Origin: Pithys albifrons albifrons
Lineage: Eukaryota; Chordata; Aves; Passeriformes; Thamnophilidae
Assembly: GCF_047495875.1 (NCBI RefSeq)
Contig: NC_092461.1
Location: 66,204,299-66,268,298, forward strand
Reading direction: 5' to 3'
DNA: 64,000 nucleotides
The notes under the pieces are model-generated. The model had not been told where the DNA came from. It did not search any database and saw nothing but the letters and a program-made list of their open reading frames with translations. A program made the translations under genes and the position numbers. This document shows positions 38,601 to 51,489 of the stretch, one piece after another (position 1 is the first letter of the stretch; each line of letters starts with the position of its first letter).

Positions 38601-40980
38601 ATCCCAGTGATCCTACTGAGTGCTTTTGAGTGCCAGCTTGACTCCGCACCATATCTTCAAACTACAAGTCTGCAGGCACATCTCTGGGCATGGCTGAATG
38701 CTGAGATTATCAGCTAGGCACTCGCTCATAGCAACTGTCCACAAGACTGCCATGAAGATAGCAGGTGGATAGGGTACAGCATGGGCCATGTTTATGGCAC
38801 CCCATATATCTGTTTTTCACAGTCCTCTGAAACTGCCTAGTCCAAAGGAAGACCATCAGTGTCCATCTCAAAGTGTTTAGTTAGCACTAAGTCTCAGTTT
38901 ATTTTAGCTCTTCATCTGTAAATCTGCTACAGCACACCATTTAAAACACCTTTTTCCCTTTGCAGCTTTTTTCCCTAGGCTGACCTCGAGATGTGTAGAT
39001 AGGGGAAACAGTGGCAGAGGAACAACGCTGCGCTTATCCGCTTCCTGCTGCTGACAGGCCTGCATGGTTTACTTTACTTGACCCCTATCTCTCCTGCACA
39101 GCTGCCCCAGCAGATGCTGTGTGCCCATCATGAAGATGTGCTACTCATCAAGATAAAAGGAATAAGAATCTATCTCAAAGCACTTAGGTATGATTAAATA
39201 AAGGAGGCCATTTCCTGTGCTGCTAATCTGGTGCCTTTCAAAATCACTAACTTGGCTTTTTTTTTTAAAGTTACCATCTTTTAGTTCTCCTGGGTCTCCT
39301 CTGTAGTTCTCCTCCTCCTTCCTGGGAAGAGGTGATCCACTTCATGTTACAATAGTGGCTCACAGGGCTGATTAAACTGAACTCTGTGCAACACAAACAG
39401 TAATTTTTCATGTACAAAATGAAAGAATTGTACTGCTCTCTCTTTTGAGTTTTGCCTGGGTCAGGATACCCAATTAACCTGCAGTCTCTTGTATTGGCAG
39501 CTACCTGCTCTTCAGTTTGAAATCAAGTCACTCTTCTGTTTTGGGAGCTGTGCTGCTCTGGAAATCTTCCTGTCCTTTAATATGATAGAGAAAAGCAGAA
39601 GCACCTACTGTGAAAAAGTGAAAAAAACCCAGACACATTCAACATGGCCTCTTACTTCTTGTTTGAGTATTACAGTCTAAAGTTCAATAACATCTTAACT
39701 GCTTGGCCACTAAAAGAGAAGGTATTTTAGGACTCAAATATCTGATGAGTATGTACAAAGTCAAGTAAGTCTCTAGGTTGTATCTTCCTACTCACAAGAA
39801 ATACAAGGTTTAAACTTTGCAACCTCCACACATCTGGATTTTTTTTTGTCTGTGTGTCATTCACAGAAAATCAGATTATATACATTGCTGGGCTTTCCTC
39901 ATCAGGTACCAGATGCTACATACAATTTCCCATGGAAAGCTCTAATGTTTGGTAGTCCTACTTTTTTCTTTTTTTAGTAAAAATCTTGGAATTTGTATAG
40001 TTATCAACATAAGAGCATGTCAGAGTGAGGGTCACCTCTAGTATGTGGGTAATCAAAATCTACAGTAAACCATATGTAACTGATATTTCTCTGCTACAAA
40101 GTTTAGCACAGAACTAAGTTATTTGCACACTCAGCCTGACTTTCCTTTTCTTACACTATCTTTTACATTTGTGCAAAAGGATGGTAAACCACCACCAAGT
40201 TAGTAGGGTAACAGAAGGTACAAGAAAATGGAGACTGAGGTTGCAGGTTCACAGAGATCTGTGCCTTTCAATATGTTTTTCCTGTCTATAAATACAGACT
40301 TTTAGTCAGAGCTAATGTATCATTTGAAGCTGGAGATTTGGGAAACAATGGAACAGCAAAACCAGTGTTCTTTACACTTCCTCAGTCAGACTCTACTCAG
40401 TGTGATTGTAAAATATGTGCACCACTTTGGAGTGGACATTTTTGCCCCAACTTTTAAATTCATGCATGAGTCACAGATTGTAAGGCTATGCCATACCTTA
40501 AAATGCAGTTGTATGTGTGAGAATGCCCTGCGCAGGCTGCATGGAGGCTTATTGCTAAATCTCCCAGAAACCTTAGCTTTTCTGCAGCCCAGAGCTTCTC
40601 ATCATTAGAATTCCCCAGGTTTCCACCTCCTTCCTCGACAGCCATCTGGCCTGTCCACACTCCAGCTGCAGTCAGACATCCCTCACCACTTACACCTGAT
40701 CTTTTGACTCTACACACCTGAAACAATTCTCACTCAATCTATCAAGGAATATACATTTAGACAATCGGGGAGGCTCTTCCAAAAGCTATGAACAAATTGC
40801 CCAGCTTAAAATCAGCACTCCCTTTCCATGATATCCCAGGCAGTGTTAAAATGGAGGGGATGATTTATTTGAGGAAGGAAATCCAAGTGCATTTCAATAC
40901 TGCAGTACATCCTGATGGAATAGTTTTTGTAAAAGCTTGTATTCCTTTGACAGTTGTTCTTTTGATACGTGATATTTTCA
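29614..40980. other. Gene desert, unique sequence
   Basis: Over 11 kb with no recognisable gene and no clear interspersed repeat. A weak ancient repeat phrase occurs near 35355-35400. Stretches such as 34380-34560 have the even, low-repeat look of conserved non-coding DNA, but conservation cannot be judged from one sequence. The open frames here are at most about 120 codons and are unassigned. Confidence 0.55.
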
Positions 40981-41172
40981 TGGAATCAAGGAATCATAAA
41001 AGTTGGAAAAGACCTTCAAGATCATCAAGTCTAACTTTTGACCAAACACCATGTCAACTAAAACACAGCACTAAGTGCCACGACCAGTCATTTCTTGAAC
41101 ACTTCCAGGGAAGGTGACTCCACGACTTCACTGTGAAGCTCATTGCAGTGCTTGACTGCAGTTTTGATGGGC
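40981..41172 (-). mobile_element. CR1 3' end, minus strand
   Basis: The plus strand begins with TGGAATCAAGGAATCATAAA, a diverged form of the terminal CR1 repeat. It continues with GTTGGAAAAGACCTTCAAGA, ATCATCAAGTC, then CCAGGGAAGGTGACTCCACG, and near 41150 GCAGTGCTTGACTGCA. This is the standard order of an avian CR1 3' UTR in reverse orientation. It holds no coding region. The open frames at 40788-41324 pass through it by chance. Confidence 0.92.
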
Positions 41173-42049
41173 AAATCCATTGTCACCTCCTGCTAGTTAG
41201 CAAACCAAAGTTTAACATGCAAAGGAAGGTGGTGTCTTCTCAGAAGGGCATTGCAGAAAGGAAGAGCAGCACAAGGATCCTCATGAGGTGTTGCAGACTG
41301 TCACTGAGTATTGGTGGGATGTGAGACTGGGAGAAGAAACTGCTGTGCTTTGAGCCTACCTTGTCTCAAAGCTTAAGTACCTTATAACACATTTTTTTCC
41401 CTTCCTGTTTCCCTTTTATTTTCCATATTGAAAGATATGCTGGATTATTTTCAGTATTTTGTCCACAAAACATTTGAGAAGAAAACCCAGTAAACCTTTT
41501 TTATCACAAGCCTTTTTAAACTCTTCCAAACAGCAGTCTTTTGTTAGTTTATATCTGTTAGGTTAGAACAAGCTGTTCTATATCAGCTGTTACAGGACAG
41601 ATGCCAGCATGATTCCAAGAGATGAGTAAACCTCAAAAGGCCTAAAATCTGGTTGGGTTTCCATGAAGCTGTACCTCTGGGGATCATTTCTTCCTGTTGG
41701 AGGATCTGGTTTTGGAAACTACAAGAACAGGGAGTATTGGTTTTAATTTTATTTTCTTCTCCTGGTTTTAGACAAAATTTGAGAGTGCAGAGGTGTTCAG
41801 TCGCTTTAATGAACAAATAAAACAGTTTTGCAGCCTGGAAATATATTTGCTGGTGGTTTGTTTCTCATACTCAATTTTTATTTTATCATTGAATATGGTG
41901 GCCTCCCTCTAGATGACTGTTGCATGGTAGACATATCATAGTCAAGAAAATGTGACTTCTTATACCACTTTTGTCACTGCCTCAGCAACCACAGAAACAC
42001 ACTCTCTGTTAATTTTTTTTTATTCTCTTTTTTTGCATTTCTCATTAGA

Positions 42050-42125
42050 GGCCAGAGTCTGTTCTTAATTCCTGTTAGACTGTCATTGACTTCCATGGAG
42101 CAACTCCAGATTTACAGTGGTCATC
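42050..42125 (+). repeat. Ancient interspersed repeat fragment
   Basis: The phrase GACTGTCATTGACTTCCATG, then GAGCAACTCCAGATTTACAG resembles an old repeat that in reptiles reads TTGACTTCAATGGAGTTACT then CCAGATTTACA. Related phrases occur at 15010-15060 (reverse) and 44975-45030. Confidence 0.4.
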
Positions 42126-44974
42126 ATTAAGAGTTGTTATATTACCAATCTTATAGCAATAACTTAATTTAGATTAGTTTCACTGATGTTACTCCTTAAT
42201 TTTTTTCCAGTGAAGTAAAACAAACTCTAAAGGAGATTTTTCCACTGGTGAGCCTGTAGAGCCTGCATTTGCCGCTCAGATCTTTCCCCTCTCCACCTTC
42301 CTGTGCCAGGTCTCCCCTCACTGGTCCCCTCTCAGACACAACTGCTTTCTAGTAAAGGGGTCAGTAGAAAACATAGAGTTCAGCACTACAGAGGTGGAAA
42401 CAGAAAGCAGCCATGGGCAATTAACCAGGGCTGTGACTGCTTATGTTTGGTTCCTGCTTCCATTTCTGTTTCCATGGAAATGGACATCAGATCACTGGAA
42501 AGAAAGTAAATTTTCTACTTCTTACCTTCATATCAGCTGGGCTATACAAGCCAAATAAATCTAAACTTATCTAATTAAATGTGAATTTAGAAATCTTTTC
42601 ATTTTATTGAAATAAATTGATAAAAATAACATTTTTAAGTACTCAGATGCTGTTGGCTGTCCTTTGGGAAAGGAGTAGGTAAGTTTCCCCACCCTTTTTT
42701 GTTTTGTTAGGTAGGGAAACATGCAAACATCCATCTTGCCCCTTCCTCTGTGCTCTTGCCTGCCCATTAATATTGTTGTGCTGAACAGTACTCATCACTT
42801 GCCCATTAGAGGTCATTTGAGCATAAATGACCCCCCTTACAGAGACTGTGTGGGTTAAAGACCTCTTCTTTGTCTGATTGCTAAAGCTTTGAGGTTCATT
42901 TGTATTGCAGAGCAGTTGCATAAAAAAGGTTCAAGCCCACCTTTAAAGGTCATATGGTCTCAGAGGAGGAGCTTTGACCTAGAAGGGTTTCCCAGGTGAA
43001 AAACTCAGGGCTTGGGAACAAAGAAAAAAAAAGTTTTTTAAGCTTTGACATTCCTGTGAGCAACTCAGAAAGAAAAGACTTGTCTTTTGTAAACAAACAT
43101 ATTAGAGACTGAACACTTCATTTCTCTTCTAGGAGTGAAGATGATCTGCAAATTTATCAGACCTGTAGAGGTGTAAGAATAATTTTCAGTTTGACTTCTC
43201 AAACAACAGATCAGTCACACAAAGTTTTGAGGACTGGCTTCAACAGAAATGTCCCATGTCATAAGTCCATATTCTTACAGAAGTAGCCATTGCCTTTATT
43301 GGTCAGACAATGAAGGCACAATTTGGAACAACCAACTAGTCTACCAGTGTGTGTTACCCACCATAAGACACTTCATACTTTTTTTCTCAAAGAAGCTCTC
43401 TAATTCTGTTAAACCAAATGAACTAATAAAAACTTCCTAACAAAATTGCACAAGATAGTAACTGCTTGAACTGGCATTGCACTTTGCAATTTGTAGTGAT
43501 TGAAGTATAAATATCATGACTATATTAATACGAACTCAATACCAATTAATGTTTTGACTTCTAATGAGGTTCATTTTACATCAGGAATGGGAGGAAACTG
43601 GCCTTTCCTGCATCTACCAAAGTGTTAATTTCTAGAGTCCAGTAACTAGAACAGCAAGAAAGCAAGCAATCAAAGTGGATCCATATAGGATGGTAGACTT
43701 AAACTGTTTAATTACTGTAGCTGTAGTTGGTTATTGCTAATGCATGGATCACAAAAGCTTTGCTTCTGACGAAATCAGTCATGCGAGGGAGATCTGGAAT
43801 TACAGATACTTCACCAATGAGAGAGATTTGCTCTGGTTCTTTAAAGTGATTTCCTCCAGTGACAAAAGCCTCATGCCTGATACTAATGCACAATATGTAA
43901 CAAATTTGCTTTAAAGAAAAGTGGCCTGTAACCTAATCACAGTCAGTCCTAAAATATACTTCTTTAAATGGCTCATATCAGACCATTAAGTCACAACATA
44001 GATTCTATTTTTTTTTTTTAGTTTAAATCCATCTCTGGCAGATGGATAAAGTATAGATGCAATTTTATCAGATACTAGCATGTGTTGGGGAAGGGGAGAA
44101 GGTGAGATGATGCATAACTACATGTGGTCAATGGAATAAGATCTGATTTTTCCTCTCTAACTAAAAGGCAAGCTTCAAACTCTTTTTCAGCTATAATCCA
44201 AATCATCACATTTGCTATCACAAGCCCCAGCACAATCTCCAAGACCTAGCTATCTGTGTCAGTTTCTTTCCCCAAAAGGCACTGCACATGCATTTAAAAC
44301 TTAAACACACAAGCCATTACAACTGGTATGATCACCCACAGAAGAATATGGATCGGGATCTAGCTACACACCACTGGAGCCATTCATAAAGTATTGGAAA
44401 ATCAGAGCATTATACAGTGTATGGAGAAGCCTATTAAATATTACTTGGGTTTGCACAGAAATACATGCACAGAGCAGGGAGCAAGGGTCAAAATATTTAA
44501 GGGGCAAATTAAAAGAAAAAATATCTGGAATTGTGGGTTGAGATCTGGTTTACAGTAGTAGGTTTGCACTGATAGAACTTCCTAGGGGTGTTGTAACATA
44601 TGCTGATGAATAAGTAGGTACAGGCCATATTTATTCAACAATTCTAATAAAGCTATGCAAGACAAATCCTACTTTTCTGACAAAACTGATTCTGTAGTTT
44701 ATTAGCTTTCATTTCAATAATTAAAGAAAGGATAATGCCTTTAACTGTGGTTCCAATCAAGTCCCTAGTTTAGATCTTGTCTAACTGTCATTTTGTAGAA
44801 TAGATCCCCAGAGACTCTTCTGCTGTTGGTTTTGTTCATATCTTAGGAGACCTTTTTTCAAGTAATAAGAAAGATTTAAAGTGGATGTCTCTTAAAGGAT
44901 AATAAATACCTGGAGAAGAACAAGGAAATACATTAAAGATGAATCACTGTTGTGTCACACCAATTTTCCCCTTT

Positions 44975-45030
44975 TACTCCTGAGATTCTACTGAAATCAA
45001 TGAAGTTACAGTTACTTAAAGCTGTAGGAT
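44975..45030 (+). repeat. Ancient interspersed repeat fragment
   Basis: The phrase GATTCTACTGAAATCAATGA, then AGTTACAGTTACTTAAAG matches the same ancient family as the piece at 42050-42125. It is short and diverged. Confidence 0.35.
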
Positions 45031-46811
45031 TATAAGAGTGACCCAGGTAGATTGTGTTGCAATAAACGACTAGAACTTGATGGCAGATTTCCTTGGAATC
45101 AAATATGTCTCCTTAAATTTCACACTATTTTCACAATCTTGTAGCAGCAAAGCAAAACAAGAAGTTCACTGTGCAGTCAGAACAAAATCTTTTTTCTCTT
45201 GTCTAAGTATTTAGCCAATACAGTATCACAGAAACATTGATTTCTGTTCCCAGCCTAAGAATCCTCCTGATAGTTTCATACAGAACCAAAGACCCAACAC
45301 AATCTCTTCTTTTATGGCTAAGAAAATGCTGGGAGAATCGTTATCCCTGGGAAAGATTTCTCTGATGGACGAGGAAGGACTGTTCATTAGTGTCATGAAT
45401 GATGCTGCCTCTTTTTTATGCAACTTGCATTCACCGATGCTGGCACTGTCAGAGCCTCCAACTGTGTGCACAATTCAGTTCATCGAACAAGGCAGCATCC
45501 TTTCCAGATACACTCAACGTGCGGTATTGTGGTTGGGAAATTCATTCCACAGAGGAGTAACATGAATTATTTCAATTAAAAAAAAAAAAAAGACACAGTC
45601 TGTGCTTTCTTTTTCCATGTTTTTAGAGAGATTATCAAGAAAAAAATAAACACAGCAGTTGCTCAAGGTCTCATACAAACAAAACAAGGGCTGCAGGTCA
45701 CTCCATACACAGTGATGAGACATTGCTCTTATTTACTCGTAAGATGCAAAATAACGCATTTTCCAATTAATTTTTTAATAGTTATTCAGTGCTGACAGAG
45801 CAATTTTGCAAAATTTTCAGCACAATAATTGGCCCCAAATGTTCACAGTTTTAAGTATGCTCTGTTTTCAGCTCCTCCAGCTCAGCCATTTCCTTTCAGT
45901 GTATTTAGTGTGGCAGTGACACGTCAATTTGTCTGCAGGGAATGGCTGCCTCTCACTGATGCTGAACGTAGGTAGAGGCCAGTCCCACGCTTCTGAGTCA
46001 CCTGCAGAGCTCAAGGTGCATGAACAAATTACATCTGGTCCCTAAGCATCAAGGATCAGATCCAAAAAAACGAGCTACAACACGTGTCTCTGTGTGGGCC
46101 TTGGTGCTTGCCATATGAGAGAGCCTGGAGGTGACAGCAGGGAAACAGATACATCTACTCCAAGAAGTAGAGAGCCCTGCAGAGATAATAGCTCACATCC
46201 CAGGAGCTGGGTAGGTGCTTTACATCAGTAATGCTGACACAGGGCAAAAAGCCCAGTCTTCTCCCCAGGGATGAGGTGTCACCCTCCCAGCATAATGCCC
46301 GGCTCCCGTTTGGCCAGGAATCCACTGTTCACAACAGGCAGGGTTGGGAATGTGATTGTTTCTGTACCCCCCTTCACCCTCACCTCCTCCAGCAGACAGG
46401 GGAAATGCACAGCTGGGGCATGGGCTTTTTGAGATAGCAGCATTTGGCCCTGATCAACAGAGCTCCATGCCTGCATTTTAAAAGCATCACAGAGCAAGAA
46501 GTCGTCATAGCCCACCTCTAGGAAATGGATGTGGGATAGGAATACAATTAAAATTCCTGTCCTCTCCAGATCTTAGTTATTTTACTCTATTTTTTCACTT
46601 TGAATGTCTCTTTCAGAAAGATGCCTCTTTTGGAAAGATACCTCTTTCCTGCAGAACTGAGCAGTGTCACAGAGGGTGATCAGAAAAAGAACCCAAGTGA
46701 CTGAAATCCTCCATATTTTACAACAATTGAATAATGCCACCCAAAGTATTTTGTCCCCTTTTCTGCCTGATGAGATTCGCTTCTCTCTGTGGAGATCTGT
46801 CAGTCACTCTG

Positions 46812-46834
46812 TAGATATATAGATATATAGATAT
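46812..46834. repeat. ATAG-type microsatellite
   Basis: Three units of TAGATATA. Confidence 0.85.
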
Positions 46835-47399
46835 GTATTTGTTGGATAGAATAGACAAAACATGATAAGAAGGAAAAATATTTGGCCTAATGGCCAAAGG
46901 ACCAGATTTGGAAAAGCACAGCAGGCAGATTCAAAGCGTCCTTGTGAGACTGAGCCCTGCCACAAGATAAGTGGAAGAACACAGAGTTCATGGTTTCTAA
47001 TCTGACTTAAATGTCAGATAAGTGCCCCACTGTACAGCCCAGTCAAGGCAGAAGCACTAGTTAGGCATGCTCCGAAATGCCATTAGATGCCTTGGGAACT
47101 TTATTAGCAAAGATTGAAGGACTTGCACAGTCTCAGTGCCTGTAAGACCAGACAGGATCTGAACATAGTTTTCAGGGAACTTAACTCTCAGGTTCCTAAT
47201 TTCCTTCTATTTACATTTGTCATGACTAATTTGCCCTCTTTTGTCTGGTGTGAGATGATGCTACACGTAGGATGCAGAGTTTACAAGGAGGTACATTCTC
47301 CAACCTTTTCTCAGAGGGTGTCCTACTGAAATAAGGAGGAATCTCTGATAAACCACTTGATAAGGACTTCTTTGGGTCCTTTGAGACAACTGCCAGCTT

Positions 47400-47427
47400 T
47401 AAAAAACAAACAAACAAATAAACAAAT
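47400..47427. repeat. AAAC simple repeat
   Basis: AAAC and AAAT units after an A run. Confidence 0.85.
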
Positions 47428-47699
47428 CCAGTGAACATGCATATAATCCATGGGACATACAGGACCAAGGAGTGGACTGGAATGTGGAACATTCATTTTC
47501 TCATTATCAGCCATCAAAGTAAAGGGAAGGAAATGAATAAATTTGTGCCTGAAATATTTGTATGAAACCTTTCCCAGCTAGATATAAAATGCAATTATTT
47601 ATTACTTCGGGAAATACTCTAGCATCAAGCAATGACCCAGGGTTGGTGTCAATGCTTACCCAACAGGATTACTATTCAGAAAGCTTTATGGTTACCACA

Positions 47700-47800
47700 T
47701 AAAGTTTAATCAGTGCATTAAAAATAAATTAAAGATTTGCTAATTGTAATGTAATTAGCTTAATTTAATTACATCGCTCAGTGACTGAGAATTTTATTGT
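47700..47800. promoter_or_regulatory. TAAT-rich block, candidate regulatory element
   Basis: The central 34 bases (about 47739-47772) contain five ATTA/TAAT cores, including GCTAATTGTAATGTAATTAG followed by CTTAATTTAATTAC. Closely packed palindromic TAATTA sites are the usual binding pattern of paired and homeodomain factors. Function is inferred from motif density only. Confidence 0.25.
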
Positions 47801-48574
47801 TATTGTGAGATCTTTTCTCATTTGGGGCCTGAAGTTAAGTGGCACAGTATTGACAACCATTTCCTCCTTTAATATTCAGCTTCAGGAATGGGCTGAAATT
47901 TTTACCTGAATCTTGCAATTTATCACAATCAGTATCATCACAGATTACAGAAAGCATCCAGTAACATGATAACTTCTAAATGAAGTGTCTGTTACCAGGG
48001 CAGTAGCAGCCTCAGCTGTTAATTTGTCATATTTCATAGCAAGCCTGACACCCTGTCCAATTTGCTTGTAAGCTTTATCACAAAGACAGCTATGAGAGCT
48101 GCCTCTGACTCTGAGCAGGATGGAGGAGATGGACAGAAATTCAGCAGCAGCAGCAGCTTGGCTTTTCAGGTTTCCTGGTTTTGTACACAATCTGGATGAA
48201 AAAATAAATTGCCCAGTGTCCTGATGATGTTTGTTTTCTTTATTAAAATCCCTCCCTTCTTTTTTCCCCTTCCCACTTCCTCATTAAGACAACCAATTTT
48301 TTTTCTTTAAGAATCCTTGCTGCCCATAATCCAATGGTTAACATAATTTATTAGCAGTTATAGGAGTTAAAAGAAATAAGAGGGATAACAGTACTCAGGG
48401 AGCATCATTACCTATCTTACACGGGCTCTCAGTTTCAATCCAAAGCATGTCATTCTCTCAAAATGACCTGCAAGGTTTTGCTTTTGGGCAGAACTTGTGC
48501 AGTGGTGTAAAAATGGCCATGAATATCCCTTCAGGAAGTTGGTTTCTCTTCTCCTTTTATCTTCCAGATGCTCT

Positions 48575-48645
48575 GAGGCCCTCAATCAATTTGCATTGAT
48601 TTAAGCAACATCATTCAATACATATTATCAGTCTAATCTGGGGGG
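48575..48645. promoter_or_regulatory. Possible conserved non-coding block
   Basis: The run around TCAATCAATTTGCATTGATT combines an octamer-like ATTTGCAT with flanking TGATT sites, followed by CATTCAATACATATTATCAG. Such mixtures of POU-, PBX/MEIS- and homeodomain-type sites are common in vertebrate enhancers. This is motif-based inference. Confidence 0.2.
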
Positions 48646-50940
48646 AATTGAGAGAAGAGGAGGTCTTCCTTCCTGTTCCTGACATGCCAAGCACAACAGC
48701 ACAAAATGCTACAAACCCCAAAAAATTATTTTTATTTTTTTAATCCAACAGGTGTTAAAAGATGCCTGGACTTACAAAATGCAAGAAACCACATTTTAAT
48801 TTGTCTAACACTTTAAAATCAGATTGGCTAACTTGGATCGCAGAACAAACATTACCTTGGATGGATTTTGTTGATAGTACCTGAATCCAAGAACATTTTT
48901 TAAGACCCTGGTCTGAGGGCAGACAGCACCAGCCACTTTGTACAAAATCAGAGTACAACCAATACCAATCACCCTTGGAGGTTTCTGCATAATGAAAAAT
49001 AAGCCTCTCCTTGGGGCAGGAGGTATTATTCTCCCTTCTACACTTGCTCTATCAGGTGAGCCCGAATACCTCTCCTTCTCATCCTGTTGATGGCTGCCCA
49101 GCTGCTGCTGTTGGGCTGTGAACTCCACCAGAAGACTTAGAAGACAAGCTCTACAGAGCTCACCCCTCCAACCTCTAAGTGGTTTTGCAGATCTGTCCCT
49201 TATTACACCAGCAACCAAGAAAGAATGAGTAGGAAATTAGCAGAGAGCATTCCAGTCTTTACAGCTGAGCCTCCAGAGGGGCTATAAAACCTCTCATGCT
49301 GTCAGGGAGTCAAGGATAAACAGAGAGCTTGTGGTGCCTGCTGTTAATAGGAGGAATCTGAGAATGGGGACTGTCCAAGTACACTGAGACTAAAGGAAAC
49401 AGAGGAATGAGAGCACAGAGAAGATGAAATAAGGTAGAAACCAGTCAAGAAAAGCCACAACTGTGGAAATGGCAGAAAGAAGACAAAAATGTAGACAAAT
49501 TTTCAGGTTTGAAGGAGCTTTTTTCGAACCAAGTTACCATATGTCAGTCTCCTGAGGTTTTCCTTTCATGTTGAACTCCTAGCCCACTGATTCCGTGGGA
49601 TGCAGTCCTCAGCACACGGCTACCACTGTGAGTGAGTCATTTGGTACAGTTCCTGTGGCAAGAATCCCAAATGTGTCAGGCCTGAACTAAAAAGCAAGAT
49701 GGAGAAAGAATACACCTGAAGGCACATTTGGCACTTTAATTCTGAGCAGATATCACTTCTAATTATAGCCAGCCTTATGCCAGCTTACTACCGTTCAAGC
49801 GCTTGTGGGTTCGTGCATTGAGTGCCAGATTTAATCCATTCAAGGTGAAGCGCAAGAGAACCAATTGCATTTTGCATGCCTTCTACCTGAATGATTTGCT
49901 TTGTGTTCCCAATTTGCAGTTTGACTGGAAGATTTGCACCCCTCTGGTTAGTTCTGGTTGGTTTCTCTGCAGCCACAGGGGCATATTTTTCAGCTGAATG
50001 AAGCCCAGCTGGCAGGCTTAATTTGTCCCACCAATGAGTCATATCTTTCTCTAATTTCACCTGCACAAGAGAATTGCAGCTTCCTCTACTAATTCCTCGA
50101 GTTCAAAATTCTTCCCACAAAAAGAAAGCTTAAGCCCACCCCAGCACAGGGAGCAGTAACTCTGCTTGCCTGGAAGTCAGTGGCAAAGCTGAAGAGATAG
50201 CCACTAGTGAACATTACTTAAATAGTAAGCTTAGTTAAGGGAAGCCTTTCCTGCTCTGATCCTGTATCAGATTTTGATCTTATATGGTCCCCAGTGCTTC
50301 ACAAAAGCCAGTGCTCAGCACCCCACACAGACATGTTGTTTTCCAGTATGATTTAGGGCTTGGAGTGGAGGGAAGGTTTAATACAATCATGCATCAGATT
50401 TCTTTCCAAACAACACTGTGAAACACTGAACAGAAGGACGATTGCCTCTTCACCCCCTAAATCTACTTAAGCTTGGATTATGAGCCATATTCACCCAATT
50501 TTTGCTGGGAGCTTAAGGCAGCACCATGCTGCTCTTGGTCTGTGGGATGCTGGGAAGCTGGTGCAGGATTTGGTAGGCTCCAAACTTCCAGAAGTAAAAC
50601 AGCCATGTTCTTCGATGTGCAGGGCTCAAATAGCATAGATCTGAGTTCAGCCATGCTGTAGGTCTATGTTTGAAAATGGATGAGATGCACACAGAGCAGG
50701 CGGAGTTTCTTTTAATAACTAGTAGCTTTCAGAGCATGTGTTTTTTAGTAGCTCTGCCACCTTGAGTTGACAAAGAAATAAAAGGGAACACTTCCCCACA
50801 CACAAATCTCTACTGATCTTATATGGATCTTATTTCAGTGTAGAGAACAACTAGCACTGATGCTGTCAAACAGAGCCTCCTGGAATTATTTCAGAAGGTC
50901 TGTTTTCCACTCTCCTGCCCCTTTCCCTTCCTGATAACAC

Positions 50941-51303
50941 AGAGAGAGAGAGAAAGGGAGGAAAGAGAGAAAAGGAAAAGAAAGAGGAGAGAGAGAAAAG
51001 GAAAAGAAAAAGGGAAGGGGAGAGCAGGGGAGGGAAAGGGGAGGGAAGGGGAAGGAGAGGGGAAGGGAGAGAAGAAGAAGAGAGGGGACGGGAGGGGAGG
51101 GGAAAAGGCAAGGAAGGGGAGGGGAGAAGGGAGGGGAGGGGAGAAGGGAGGGGAGGAGAGAAGGGAGGGGAGGAGAGAAGGGAGGGGAGGGGAAAAGGCA
51201 AGGGAGGGGAGGGGAGAAGGGAGTGGGGAGGAGAAACAAAAAAAATGAAAAAGAAAAAAAGAAAAAAGAAAAAGAAAAGAAAAAAAAAGAGAAGAAAAAG
51301 AGC
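50941..51303 (+). repeat. Long polypurine tract with 90-bp period
   Basis: The plus strand is nearly all A and G for about 360 bases, with only a handful of C or T interruptions (for example C at 51089, 51109 and 51199). The first part is GA- and GAAAG-rich, the middle is made of GGGAGGGGA units, and the end (from about 51237) is A-rich. The block 51091-51132 recurs at 51181-51222 with one difference, giving a 90-base period. The tract could form triplex (H-DNA) or G-quadruplex structures. The 152 and 178-codon minus-strand frames over it, rich in Ser, Pro and Phe, are artefacts. Confidence 0.95.
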
Positions 51304-51472
51304 ATGACTACTGGCACGCTGTGTGAAACTTCCACACATATCACCTGCTCCGAGCACTGTCCGTCCCATACCCATCCCTAACAATCTGGTCCAGTTGTGC
51401 AAGGTAATTCCTAATTACCTCTCTCCTGGTTTCTTTCTTTCCCTCCTGAGGATGGCCTTTCCAGGATCTAAC

Positions 51473-51489
51473 TACACACACACACACAC
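51473..51489. repeat. CA microsatellite
   Basis: A run of about eight CA units. Confidence 0.9.

Larger units (their letters stand above)
41173..50940. other. Gene desert with candidate conserved blocks
   Basis: Almost 10 kb without a recognisable gene. It holds two ancient repeat pieces (42050-42125 and 44975-45030), short microsatellites (46812-46834, 47400-47427) and TAAT-rich blocks near 47.7 and 48.6 kb. A 61-codon minus-strand frame at 43893-43708 is discussed among the findings. Confidence 0.5.

Noticed and set aside
40788..41324. Plus-strand frames of 109 and 63 codons
   Set aside because: They run through a CR1 3' UTR in reverse orientation and are not conserved coding sequence.
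50866..51402. Minus-strand frames of 152 and 178 codons rich in Ser, Pro, Phe and Leu
   Set aside because: A pure pyrimidine strand has no stop codons, so long frames follow automatically.
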